From assembly GCA_920105625.2 (NCBI GenBank), contig OV050032.1, forward strand, positions 6,152,129-6,216,128: DNA of 64,000 nt. Reading direction: 5' to 3'. Position numbers and translations under genes: made by a program. The notes beneath the pieces were generated by a model that was not told the origin of the DNA, did no database searches, and saw nothing but the letters and a program-made list of their open reading frames with translations. Origin of the DNA: Clusia tigrina (lineage: Eukaryota; Arthropoda; Insecta; Diptera; Clusiidae). Positions within the stretch are counted from its first letter, which is position 1; every line of letters starts with the position of its first letter. This document shows positions 20,991-31,090 of the stretch, one piece after another.

Positions 20991-23226
20991 ATATTCCTGG
21001 AAGCCTTGAAATCGTTTGATCGAACATATGATATTATAATGCCTCCACTTATGAATGTAAAAAATTGCATATTGTAACTGAATAGTTGCTTCGCCATTCA
21101 TAACTAAACATGGATAAACGTTATTGACCTATTAAAATAGGTTAATGAAAACGATTCAACGCAAAAGGGGTCAAAAGAGATGATCCTCATGTGTCTCTGG
21201 CAACGATATCATTGGCTGTAGTGCACTTCGACCAATTGCATATGTGCATGGCAATAATGGACTTTAGGGCCAGTTTGTTCCATAGACAAAGTCTCTGACT
21301 CCATCTTAGTTGAAATACCAATCCAGAACCAATTCACTTGGTCACTAACTCACTTGGCACTAATTGAGAATTCTGCTGAATTCTTAAAAGGTCTTCAAAG
21401 TTATAGAAACACCACACAGCAACACAAATCTCTTACACCTGTTGGACCTCAGATACTATATAGAAATGCCAGCTGGACTTCTGAATGCAATAACACTAAC
21501 TGTGTATCCAGACCAGAATGATAACCAGATCCGAACGCATACTAGTTCTTTCCCGACCCCACTTGGAGACAACTTGAGTAAGCTGCTTCTGTTGACCGCT
21601 TGCAATCAACCTTGGGAGCCCTTGGATCTTTGGTTGCTAAACATCCTTCGCCTGCACTCAAGGCTTTGAAACTGTTGTTGAGGAGGTAAATTGGTAGAGA
21701 GTAATCCACATATTTCTGAGTTTTATTGAACTCACACATTAAATTGAGATATCAGTCATTTGAAATGCCTTTCCTTCGTTGTGATGATTTTATTTTACAT
21801 GAAGAAAGATTTTTGCCCCACGCTGAGTTACAGTTGCAACATTCATATAAGTCAATTAAGTTTCAAAATTGAAGCTACTCCTCCATCAGTAACGAGCATC
21901 ACATACTGACTGGAAGATCCACCTCACCATCTACTGTGGGGTTTGTTGGTAAAAGGTTCAAAATAGCACTACAGGAAACAAATTTCGGAGAGAACATCTG
22001 CATCGACTTCAGGCAGACTGCAAGCAGTGACCCAGTCATTTCAGCTAAATGAGATTTCAATTTGATTGGATGTGACGCGACATTGTCCCAACCGCAAAAA
22101 GCAATATGCCAGCGGGGTTTTTATGTTTAGCATACGTGTACGAGTAGTTGCACATTTGATTTGCGTAGTTCCCGGTTTGAATTGCACTGCCACAGAATGG
22201 GGGGCAATCCACCGGCAAGTGGCATTTCTCATTTGTCATTTGGCAGCTGCCGCGCAGTGCAATTTCTAGAAGCGACTGCCGCGGCAGTTTCTACCGCATA
22301 AATTTCCATGCATCCGCTGTTGCGAGATGCGCATACGCACCGCTTAGTTGCAGAGGCCTACCATCCTACCAGGCCAATAGCCCCGCATCCCCCAGCCTAC
22401 GAGTGTTTAGCAAATTGCTGTAGCACTCTAAATTTAGCAGGCGGCAGTGCTGCGCTCCTGCCACGCAATACTGCAATAGGACTGCACTGGCGCTACTGCT
22501 GGTTGCTAGTTGGGTGTGCAACAATATTCAAAAATGTAATTGCCACACACCGCACTCGGTTCGAAAATAGAAATGGCCTGCTACGGCGGAAAGGATGATG
22601 GCAACAGTGGCCACATGAGCAGTCACAGTCGCAGCCATGGCATTTAATTTATACTCACAGTTTAATTATAGCTGAGCGTGTGCTGGGAATAGCCTGGCAT
22701 GATAAGGTGCTACATGGGCGTCTGTGTACGCATCAATTAATGTTGCATGCAGCGAGTCTTTGGTGTGGAATCGTGCCAAATTCAGTGGCTAAATTCCACT
22801 GGTTGCGGTGCATCCATTAATTTCTTGTCATACGAAAATTTGGGCAAATATGTGGGTCTTTCTTCGGTTGCAATTTGTTACTAGAATTGGGTTTACCATT
22901 TTTGGAGTCCACAACAAAATTATAAAGAATATTAAACAGAATGCACCCTATTCAAATTGTTTCACTACTTTTATAAGAGATTATTTCAAAAGCAGAACTT
23001 GAAGAGAAGCTTTGAAAAAATAGATCGGCAAATTTTCTTATCTGTCCCAACAGTTTTCGAAATCAGTTTCAATCCTCAAAGCGCCCTTGCTAAGATTCAC
23101 AATGTTTTTTTGTTATTGTTAAGACTTTAGGCATAAAGTTACTTATCTAATAGACTCCAAACATAATTTATACTTTCCTGATCAGACTGAAGCGCCATAA
23201 AAACTGGCAAGTTAAGCCCACTCCAC
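20991..23226. other. Gene-free stretch
   Basis: No gene recognised. It holds a second copy of the CTGCCGCGGCAG palindrome (about 22,277). A plus-strand open frame at 22,308-22,598 has no domain. Confidence 0.5.
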
Positions 23227-23336
23227 TGTAAACGGAATGTTAGTGGAATGTTAGTGGTATGTTCTGGAATGTTAGTGGAATATTAGTGAAATGTTAGTAA
23301 AAGGTTAGTGGAATGTTCCTGAAATGTAGTTGAATG
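23227..23336. repeat. 11 bp minisatellite, left part
   Basis: Units of GTGGAATGTTA (with GTGAAATGTTA and GTGGAATATTA variants) repeat about ten times and stop at the TTA that precedes an inserted MITE. The same unit resumes on the far side at 23,893. Confidence 0.85.
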
Positions 23337-23339
23337 TTA

Positions 23340-23889
23340 AGCGGCCCCGACACGTTACTGCATGATGTACAGAAACGTAAAGATAAATTAGTGAAATAGC
23401 TATGTATGCATCTCACATACAATGACTGAAGCCTTGCAGTAAGCAAAATCCAAATCATTTGGATTTTACTTACTGCATGCATGATGTGTTCAGTCAATAC
23501 ATCATGTGTGTTTGCGTGACTGAAGTTGCATTCATTCGAAGCAGAATTTCATAGGATGCGGACGTCATGGCAGACACCGGAGAAAAACATTTCTCATCGA
23601 ATTTATTGAATTTACCGCTAAATTTTGATGAATAAATTTTTTTGAGTGAACTCATTCCTTTTTCGGTACCAATTTTTCTTCCAAATATTTTTTTTTTCAT
23701 TGCTTTTGTTTTTCAACAACCGCAACCGCAGTCAAAATTATTTTATCCGCGTCTGACATTGTCGTCCGCACACCGAAAGAGTAAACGAAAAATGAATGAT
23801 TGAAGAGTATGCAGTAACGTGTCGGTGCTGAGATACTGCACACACATATGAGTGTGATGTAAGTAATGCAGTAACGTGTCGGGGCCGCT
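23340..23889. mobile_element. MITE with 24 bp TIRs and TTA target duplication
   Basis: The left end AGCGGCCCCGACACGTTACT (continuing GCAT) is the exact reverse complement of the right end (ATGCAGTAACGTGTCGGGGC then CGCT). TTA precedes (23,337-23,339) and follows (23,890-23,892). The 550 bp body has no transposase. A partial second copy of the right terminal motif (ATGCAGTAACGTGTCGG) lies near 23,809. A 3 bp TTA target site is typical of PIF/Harbinger, but the termini are not a family I recognise, so the assignment is tentative. Confidence 0.85.
23435..23477. repeat. 21 bp hairpin inside the MITE
   Basis: The arms TGCAGTAAGCAAAATCCAAAT and its reverse complement (one mismatch) are separated by a single base. 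The arm carries the TGCAGTAA core also present in the terminal repeats. Confidence 0.85.
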
Positions 23890-23892
23890 TTA

Positions 23893-24030
23893 GTGAAATG
23901 TTCGTGAAATGTTAGTGGAGTATTAGTGAAATGTTAGTGGACTGTTAGTGGAATATTAGAGAAATGTTAATGGAATGTTATTGAAATGTTAGTCGGACCT
24001 TATTCACAATGTTAAGTGGAATTTGATGGA
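23893..24030. repeat. 11 bp minisatellite, right part
   Basis: This continues the GTGGAATGTTA-type units after the MITE and decays into unique sequence before the mariner end. Confidence 0.8.
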
Positions 24031-24060
24031 ATATTAGAAAACGGGTTTTCAAGTGACCTA

Positions 24061-24510
24061 CGAGGGTCCCTGAAAATTGAAATCAGGAATAATCTATTTG
24101 GCAAAAAAAACCTTTTATTATTCAACATAGTCTCCTATTAGTTCGATGCACTTCATCCAACGTTCTCCAATTTTTTGAAGCCCTCCATATACAATTTCTT
24201 GTGGCCCTCAAAAAAGGCGTTTGTTTCATCGATGACCTCGTCAGTCGACCCAAATCTCGTACCGCCGAGTCATTTCTTCATATTTGGAAACTAAAAATAG
24301 TCGCAGGGGACAAAATCTGGAGAATATGCTGGATGAGGGATCAACTCGTAACAAAATTCATGCAATTTTGCATTGCAACTGCGGACTTGTACGCCGGTGC
24401 GTTGTCCTGGTGGAAGAGAATTTTTTCCTCGCCAAATGCGGTCTTCGAATCGATCCAACACCTCTGCATAACTGGTTTTGCTCACGCGGTGTTCTTTGGA
24501 GTGCCTTTGT
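24061..24510 (-). mobile_element. Mariner transposon 3' end, truncated
   Basis: The minus strand encodes the C-terminal catalytic part of a mariner transposase. LFHQDNAPA carries the second catalytic Asp at about 24,405. It is followed after a one-base frameshift by ELIPHPAYSPDFVPCDYF. Counting across the shift gives 34 residues between the two Asp, the D34D spacing of mariner. Downstream blocks correspond to the DEVIDETNAF..L-x-x-W region and a stop near 24,110. The outer end starts CGAGGGTCCCTGAAAA directly after a TA (24,059-24,060), consistent with a mariner terminal repeat at its TA target. The 5' half and opposite terminal repeat are missing. Confidence 0.85.
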
Positions 24511-24866
24511 AGAGACTGTCTGAGATTGACCTAAGATTGTGGTATCTGCAGAGCACAAATTGAGTTTTAGTTGCCAGGCTCCACATTCCTTTTAGTGATT
24601 AGCAGCATTAGGCGAGGAATATTATGTTCTACTTCACAAGGTGGAATAGTATTCATTTGATGCCATACGCAATCATATTCAGCCGAATGAGTGAGCCAAA
24701 GTGTTACAGGAGATGCACTCATCCTGCAGTTTAAATGGGATATACCAATACTTATAAGAAACTGTCAGATTTCGCACCTATAGAGAAATGTGTTCTGACC
24801 ACCCTATTCCGAAATTTCCAAGTAACCCAACCCCCTGATAGTATGGTTATATAACGATTTGCTTAC

Positions 24867-24906
24867 CTTTCAATTCCGGGTCCGTGAAGGGTTTCTTCTT
24901 AACCGA
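24867..24906 (-). CDS. Predicted 40 nt coding exon (minus), gene not recognised
   Basis: On the minus strand a pyrimidine-rich acceptor (CTTGCTCTTTTGCAG) precedes a 40 nt segment reading SVKKKPFTDPELK, followed at once by the donor GTAAGC. The exon ends one base into a codon, so the next exon must supply the remaining two. It is separated from the next exon upstream by a 62 bp intron, a normal size for flies. The exon is too short to show a domain, and the next downstream exon was not found between here and the mariner fragment. Product unknown. Confidence 0.6.
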
Positions 24907-24968
24907 CTGCAAAAGAGCAAGAAAGAAGTTTACACAGTGAGTAAGAGCGGAGGTTTTAGGGTGGTTAC

Positions 24969-25007
24969 CTTCGTGGCGCGCTTCCCCAGCAATGCTGTGC
25001 CCAGCAT
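24969..25007 (-). CDS. Predicted 39 nt coding exon (minus), gene not recognised
   Basis: The acceptor TCTATCAATTTCAG is followed directly by ATGCTGGGC and 13 codons (MLGTALLGKRATK), then donor GTAACC, weaker than consensus at +4/+5. Splicing across the 62 bp intron keeps the frame into SVKKKPFTDPELK. Because the exon starts exactly with ATG after an acceptor, it may be either the first coding exon behind a non-coding leader or an internal exon. The minus-strand exons at 41,748-41,762 and 42,445-42,480 are both multiples of three and would join in frame. Confidence 0.6.
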
Positions 25008-25009
25008 CT

Positions 25010-25598
25010 GAAATTGATAGACAAGAATTTCATTTGGTATTATTCTTAAAATCAAACACAATTATTAAATTATTATTATAAACGGGAAATATTAAAATGA
25101 ACACACAAAATATGCTCCTAACATTGAAATCTCCAATTCCTTCCCAGGGACGGAGGGACATACTCGAACAAACATTTCATTGCAATTCCAATTGTACGCT
25201 AGCCATTTAAAGAAACCTTAACAAAATGAGATAATCATAGACTATATTTATTTATCGAAACCGTTTCCAATATTTCCAATGCTGACTTTTGCTCCCTTCA
25301 CCTCCCTCTACAACAGAAATGCACCAACATCTGATCGGGGCTCGGAGATGCCACAACTATCGCTTAGAGTACCATGAGTCATGCAGCTGGACTCTGCTTC
25401 ACCTCAGCCCATCCAGGGCCAGCATAGTGACGCTGGCTTGTCGTTTCCACCCAATGGACCATTTAAGAGCACACATCGACGTTGGTTACCGCGTCTCTCC
25501 CAGCCACTTTTCCACTTGCTACTGTGCGGATTCTGTCGTGCTTTCTATTCAATTTTCTACCAGGTTGCTATGGTGACAAGGATCCGATTTGACATATG
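25010..25598. other. Intergenic or intronic stretch upstream of the RING gene
   Basis: No exon was recognised. Open frames at 25,289-25,677 (+) are short and unsupported. If the minus-strand exon model holds, this is the beginning of its large intron. Confidence 0.45.
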
Positions 25599-25629
25599 TA
25601 TTTATACAAAACGATTTTTTCTTTCAGTT
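25599..25629 (+). promoter_or_regulatory. TATA box and initiator of the RING gene
   Basis: TATTTATA at 25,599-25,606 lies 27 bp before the A of TCAGTT (25,624-25,629), an arthropod-type initiator. The predicted start at 25,626 gives a 64 nt first exon ending at the donor at 25,690. Spacing and orientation fit the downstream CDS. No downstream promoter element was recognised. Confidence 0.55.
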
Positions 25630-25689
25630 GGAAAAAAGTTATCATCAAGATCGAGGAGTTTTTCCGGCTACCAATAGTGTGCATTTCAG

Positions 25690-25749
25690 GTGAGTACGGG
25701 CCAAATTTTGATCTTCCAATCAACTTTCAAGTCTCTTCTTGCGCCGCAG
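25690..25749 (+). other. 60 bp intron in the 5' UTR of the RING gene
   Basis: The donor CATTTCAG/GTGAGT and acceptor CTTCTTGCGCCGCAG/C delimit 60 bp with a pyrimidine-rich 3' end. The start codon follows 18 nt after the acceptor. Confidence 0.7.
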
Positions 25750-25767
25750 CGTTAAACATATTCAAGC

Positions 25768-27096
25768 ATGTCTGCAAATATGGCCACCGCGGAAGATTTG
25801 ATGCAGTTCTACTGCCATTCTTGCGCTGTCATTGTAGAGCTGGTCGATGGCAGCGATCCTTGCCCGAGGTGCGGAATGCGTTTCATTGAGGATTTGGAGA
25901 GCGCTCTTCCGGACTATGGCCCCAGCAATCTTCGTACCAGCAGCAGCTCCGATAGCTCTTGGAATGTCGAATATGTTGGCGAGCGTGTCGCCAACGCTGG
26001 TGAAGCCAACGATGATGATGTTCCCAGCGTTAGTGGTATACAAAGGAATGTGTGTGGTGGGCGAGGCGGTGCATGCGGTCTTACACGCGCTGCTGTCCGT
26101 GGTGGTGGACGTGGTAGTGGGCGTGGTGGTTCTCGTGGTGTTGCATGTAGTGTTCCACCCAGAGTTGCATGTTGTGCTACCTCTGCTGGTGCACGGAGTG
26201 ATGCATCTCCTGATGCACCTAGTGCTGCAAGGACCAGTGCACCTAGTGCTGCAAGGACCAGTGCACCTAGTGCTGCACGTAGAGGTGCACGGCGTGGTGC
26301 ACCTAGTGCTGCACGTAGGAGTGCACGGATTGGTGCACCTAGTGCACGGAATGATGCATCTAGTGCTGCTCCTATAGCTGCACCTAGTGCTGCACGGCGT
26401 GGTGCACCTAGTGCTGCACGGCGTGGTGCACCTAGTGCTGTACGGCGTGGTGCACCTAGTGCTGCACGGCGTGGTGCACCTAGTGCTGCACGTCGAGGTG
26501 CACCTAGTGCTGTACGTAGAGGTGCACGTGGTGCTGGCCGTGCTGGCGTTACCATGCGTCGTCGTGGAAGAGGTGCTTCAGGCAGAGTGCGCGCAGTTCA
26601 ATCAGGCGCCTCAACCAGGCGTGTCACAACTCGACGCGCGCGGCAGAATGCCCTAAATTTGGCCATTATGAGAGCTATAGAAGTACTTATGAATTATGAT
26701 TCCTACGATGACTACAGTGAACCCGAGACACCACCACCTTCCGGCAATAATCTGGAAATTAGCAGTGCTGCTGGCACCCGCGTCCACCCCGAACGGTTTC
26801 CCAGTGCTGCAAGGCGACCTGGCACTGCACGGAGAAGCAACGTGAATGAAACGATGAAGATAACTATCACTGAGACAGAGCAAGGTTTGCTCTGCTGTGT
26901 ATGCCTGGACGCCTTCGAACTAGGCCGGATTGCGCTGAGGTTGCGCTGCTCACATTTGTACCACGAGCACTGCATTAGTCGTTGGCTAATTGCACACAGA
27001 ACTTGTCCGGCGTGTCGTCGTATTGTCATCAACTACGACTCTGACTTTGAGTATGAGCCGAATGCGGACGATAGCGGAAACGGACCTGAAAATTAA
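25768..27096 (+). CDS. RING-H2 E3 ubiquitin ligase, RNF115/RNF126-like, with expanded Ala/Arg linker
   Basis: This 442-residue protein has the two-part layout of RNF115/126 (fly Iruka). An N-terminal zinc ribbon (Cys16, Cys19, Cys32, Cys35; FYCHSCAV then CPRCGMRFIEDL) is the substrate or ubiquitin-binding module. The C-terminal RING-H2 has all eight ligands (Cys376, Cys379, Cys394, His396, His399, Cys402, Cys413, Cys416), and Trp406 is present for E2 contact. The known role of the family is ubiquitin transfer in the cytosol to misfolded, mislocalised or trafficking-related clients. Between the modules lies a Gly/Arg-rich stretch (about 95-130) and then about 110 residues of GAPSAARR-type repeats. 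The chosen ATG follows a 60 bp UTR intron; another Met at residue 5 is possible. The coding part has no intron, so it may be a retro-derived paralogue. The RING is intact, so it is probably functional. Confidence 0.85.
   Translation: MSANMATAEDLMQFYCHSCAVIVELVDGSDPCPRCGMRFIEDLESALPDYGPSNLRTSSSSDSSWNVEYVGERVANAGEANDDDVPSVSGIQRNVCGGRGGACGLTRAAVRGGGRGSGRGGSRGVACSVPPRVACCATSAGARSDASPDAPSAARTSAPSAARTSAPSAARRGARRGAPSAARRSARIGAPSARNDASSAAPIAAPSAARRGAPSAARRGAPSAVRRGAPSAARRGAPSAARRGAPSAVRRGARGAGRAGVTMRRRGRGASGRVRAVQSGASTRRVTTRRARQNALNLAIMRAIEVLMNYDSYDDYSEPETPPPSGNNLEISSAAGTRVHPERFPSAARRPGTARRSNVNETMKITITETEQGLLCCVCLDAFELGRIALRLRCSHLYHEHCISRWLIAHRTCPACRRIVINYDSDFEYEPNADDSGNGPEN
26219..26550 (+). repeat. 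24 bp coding minisatellite in the RING gene
   Basis: The unit GGTGCACCTAGTGCTGCACG (plus GCGT) encodes eight residues, GAPSAARR, repeated about 12 times with variants. The period is a multiple of three, so copy-number changes keep the frame. It also leaves a 213-codon antisense frame open. Confidence 0.9.
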
Positions 27097-27393
27097 TTGC
27101 AAAACGAACCCTCTGATCCTATGCATAGATGCCATAGATACCTTTACAATCCAGCAGCTGAAGAGAAGGAGGGAGAAGAGTCGCAGTCAGAATTTATTTT
27201 TTCTCTAATTGACCTCTTTGCAAGTAATAATCCTTAAATTTTAACCTAACTTTGCTTAAAACCACAGTTCAACTTTTGAATTGTCCTTTGGAAACTTTCG
27301 AATTCTAAACAACATCATTTAAATTCCACGTTCACACTGATTGCTACAAGCATTCCTATTTCTTATACATATTTTTGAAGTCTTTTACTTTGA
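27097..27393. other. 3' flank of the RING gene
   Basis: AT-rich sequence without a clear AATAAA signal close to the stop; the polyadenylation site is not identified. Confidence 0.4.
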
Positions 27394-27886
27394 TCATGTT
27401 TCCCCAACTTTGTTAAGGATACGCAATGCATTCATTAAATTCCAATGTTCAATGTAAAACCGTTTTATTATTCCTTCTTCTGAGCGATCGCATAAATTGG
27501 AGAGTTTTGCTGTACCGCTTCCAGTTCTACCAAACCAGCTCCGGACCAAACAAGCTGATTGCTCAACACAACATTGGCATTGACTGTCGCTTATGCATCC
27601 CAGAGTTGACTGGTTTATAACTTTAAAGAACGTCCACTTCAGGATAAATATTTGATTCGATTCCCTGGCAAAATGCTCGTAGGGTAGCATTATTTTATAA
27701 TACGGGTAAGTACCAACGCTGAAGTCAACGCAGTAGTGCCCTTTCTTTAAATGTGGCTCTGCTATCAGCATCTCTGGACAGTATAGACCAGCGAAGAGGT
27801 AACAGGCTCCCTCCAAGAGCATGTCATAATTGATGATTAGCTGCAGTTGCCGCGAAACCATCACAAACGTAACCAGGATTACGGAC
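27394..27886 (-). other. Unassigned open segment next to the 18 bp array
   Basis: A minus-strand frame is open from the array edge (ESVILVTFVMVSRQL) through LLEGACYLFAGLYCPEM and HYCVDFSVGTYPYYKIMLPY to a stop at 27,394, about 160 codons. The composition (hydrophobic, balanced, several Cys) looks more protein-like than most frames here, but I recognise no family. It is in phase with another open segment on the far side of the array, because the array length is a multiple of three. It could be part of a host gene or pseudogene interrupted by the array, or chance. Confidence 0.3.
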
Positions 27887-27892
27887 TCTAAC

Positions 27893-30800
27893 AGGCTTTA
27901 TCCGCGTAGCAGGCTTTATCCGCGTAGCAGGCTTTATCCGCGTAGCAGGCTTTATCCGCGTAGCAGGCTTTATCCGTGTAGCAGGCTTTATCCGCGTAGC
28001 AGGCTTTATCCGCGTAGCAGGCTTTATCCGCGTAGCAGGCTTTATCCGCGTAGCAGGCTTTATCCGCGTAGCAGACTTTATCCGCGTAGCAGGCTTTATC
28101 CGCGTAGCAGGCTTTATCCGCGTAGCGGGCTTTATCCACGTAGCAGGCTTTATCCGCGTAGCAGGCTTTATCCGCGTAGCAGACTTTATCCGCGTAGCAG
28201 GCTTTATCCGCGTAGCAGACTTTATCCGCGTAGCAGGCTTTATCCGCGTAGCGGGCTTTATCCGCGTAGCAGGCTTTATCCGTGTAGCAGGCTTTATCCG
28301 CGTAGCAGGCTTTATCCGCGTAGCAGGCTTTATCCGCGTAGCAGGCTTTATCCGCGTAGCAGGCTTTATCCGCGTAGCAGGCTTTATCCGCGTAGCAGGC
28401 TTTATCCGCGTAGCAGGCTTTATCCGTGTAGCAGGCTTTATCCGCGTAGCAGGCTTTATCCGTGTAGCAGGCTTTATCCGTGTAGAAGGCTTTATCCGCG
28501 TAGCAGGCTTTATCCGCGTAGCAGACTTTATCCGCGTAGCAGGCTTTATCCGCGTAGCAGACTTTATCCGCGTAGCAGGCTTTATCCGCGTAGCAGGCTT
28601 TATCCGCGTAGCAGGCTTTATCCGCGTAGCTGGCTTTATCCGCGTAGCAGGCTTCATCCGAGTAGCAGGCTTTATCCGCGTAGCAGGCTTTATCCGCGTA
28701 GCGGGCTTTATCCGCGTAGCAGGCTTTATCCGCGTAGCAGACTTTATCCGCGTAGCAGGCTTTATCCGCGTAGCGGGCTTTATCCGCGTAGCAGGCTTTA
28801 TCCGTGTAGAAGGCTTTATCCGCGTAGTAGGCTTTATCCGCGTAGCAGACTTTATCCGCGTAGCAGGCTTTATCCGCGTAGCAGACTTTATCCGCGTAGC
28901 AGGCTTTATCCGCGTAGCGGGCTTTATCCGCGTAGCAGGCTTTATCCGCGTAGCAGGCTTTATCCGCGTAGCAGGCTTTATCCGCGTAGCAGGCTTTATC
29001 CGCGTAGCAGGCTTTATCCGCGTAGCAGGCTTTATCCGCGTAGCAGGCTTCATCCGAGTAGCAGGCTTTATCCGCGTAGCAGGCTTTATCCGCGTAGCGG
29101 GCTTTATCCGCGTAGCAGGCTTTATCCGCGTAGCAGACTTTATCCGCGTAGCAGGCTTTATCCGCGTAGCGGGCTTTATCCGCGTAGCAGGCTTTATCCG
29201 CGTAGCAGGCTTTATCCGCGTAGCAGGCTTTATCCGCGTAGCAGGCTTTATCCACGTAGCAGGCTTTATCCGCGTAGCAGGCTTTATCCGCGTAGCAGAC
29301 TTTATCCGCGTAGCAGGCTTTATCCGCGTAGCAGGCTTTATCCGCGTAGCAGGCTTTATCCGCGTAGCAGGCTTTATCCGTGTAGCAGGCTTTATCCGCG
29401 TAGCAGGCTTTATCCGCGTAGCAGGCTTTATCCGCGTAGCAGGCTTTATCCGCGTAGCAGACCTTATCCGCGTAGCAGACTTTATCCGCGTAGCAGGCTT
29501 TATCCGCGTAGCAGGCTTTATCCGCGTAGCAGGCTTTATCCGCGTAGCAGGCTTTATCCGCGTAGCAGACTTTATCCGCGTAGCAGGCTTTATCCGCGTA
29601 GCAGGCTTTATCCGCGTAGCGGGCTTTATCCACTTAGCAGGCTTTATCCGCGTAGCAGGCTTTATCCGCGTAGCAGACTTTATCCGCGTAGCAGGCTTTA
29701 TCCGCGTAGCAGACTTTATCCGCGTAGCAGGCTTTATCCGCGTAGCGGGCTTTATCCGCGTAGCAGGCTTTATCCGTGTAGCAGGCTTTATCCGCGTAGC
29801 AGGCTTTATCCGCGTAGCAGGCTTTATCCGCGTAGCAGGCTTTATCCGCGTAGCAGGCTTTATCCGCGTAGCAGGCTTTATCCGCGTAGCAGGCTTTATC
29901 CGCGTAGCAGGCTTTATCCGTGTAGCAGGCTTTATCCGCGTAGCAGGCTTTATCCGTGTAGCAGGCTTTATCCGTGTAGAAGGCTTTATCCGCGTAGCAG
30001 GCTTTATCCGCGTAGCAGACTTTATCCGCGTAGCAGGCTTTATCCGCGTAGCAGACTTTATCCGCGTAGCAGGCTTTATCCGCGTAGCAGGCTTTATCCG
30101 CGTAGCAGGCTTTATCCGCGTAGCAGGCTTTATCCGCGTAGCAGGCTTCATCCGAGTAGCAGGCTTTATCCGCGTAGCAGGCTTTATCCGCGTAGCGGGC
30201 TTTATCCGCGTAGCAGGCTTTATCCGCGTAGCAGACTTTATCCGCGTAGCAGGCTTTATCCGCGTAGCGGGCTTTATCCGCGTAGCAGGCTTTATCCGTG
30301 TAGAAGGCTTTATCCGCGTAGTAGGCTTTATCCGCGTAGCAGACTTTATCCGCGTAGCAGGCTTTATCCGCGTAGCAGACTTTATCCGCGTAGCAGGCTT
30401 TATCCGCGTAGCGGGCTTTATCCGCGTAGCAGGCTTTATCCGCGTAGCAGGCTTTATCCGCGTAGCAGGCTTTATCCGCGTAGCAGGCTTTATCCGCGTA
30501 GCAGGCTTTATCCGCGTAGCAGGCTTTATCCGCGTAGCAGGCTTCATCCGAGTAGCAGGCTTTATCCGCGTAGCAGGCTTTATCCGCGTAGCGGGCTTTA
30601 TCCGCGTAGCAGGCTTTATCCGCGTAGCAGACTTTATCCGCGTAGCAGGCTTTATCCGCGTAGCGGGCTTTATCCGCGTAGCAGGCTTTATCCGCGTAGC
30701 AGGCTTTATCCGCGTAGCAGGCTTTATCCGCGTAGCAGGCTTTATCCACGTAGCAGGCTTTATCCGCGTAGCAGGCTTTATCCGCGTAGCAGACTTTATC

Positions 30801-31090
30801 CGCGTAGCAGGCTTTATCCGCGTAGCAGGCTTTATCCGCGTAGCAGGCTTTATCCGCGTAGCAGGCTTTATCCGTGTAGCAGGCTTTATCCGCGTAGCAG
30901 GCTTTATCCGCGTAGCAGGCTTTATCCGCGTAGCAGGCTTTATCCGCGTAGCAGACCTTATCCGCGTAGCAGACTTTATCCGCGTAGCAGGCTTTATCCG
31001 CGTAGCAGGCTTTATCCGCGCAGCAGGCTTTATCCGCGTAGCAGGCTTTATCCGCGTAGCAGGCTTTATCCGCGTAGCAGGCTTTATCCA
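27893..31090. repeat. 18 bp satellite, 177 periods, with 1,494 bp higher-order repeat
   Basis: The unit AGGCTTTATCCGCGTAGC repeats from 27,893 to 31,079 in exactly 177 steps (3,186 bp), with no net indel. Rare variants recur at a fixed offset of 1,494 bp (83 units): CTTCATCCGAG at 28,651/30,145 and 29,047/30,541; TGTAGAAGG at 28,481/29,975 and 28,805/30,299; GCGGGCTTTATCCAC at 28,125/29,619; GACCTTATCC at 29,460/30,954. The array therefore contains a recent near-perfect block duplication. Open frames of over 1,000 codons on both strands are artefacts. Each unit carries two CpG sites. Confidence 0.97.

Noticed and set aside
25914..26555. 213-codon antisense ORF across the RING gene
   Set aside because: Produced by the 24 bp coding repeat. 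The sense frame has two complete zinc modules and a promoter; the antisense frame has none.
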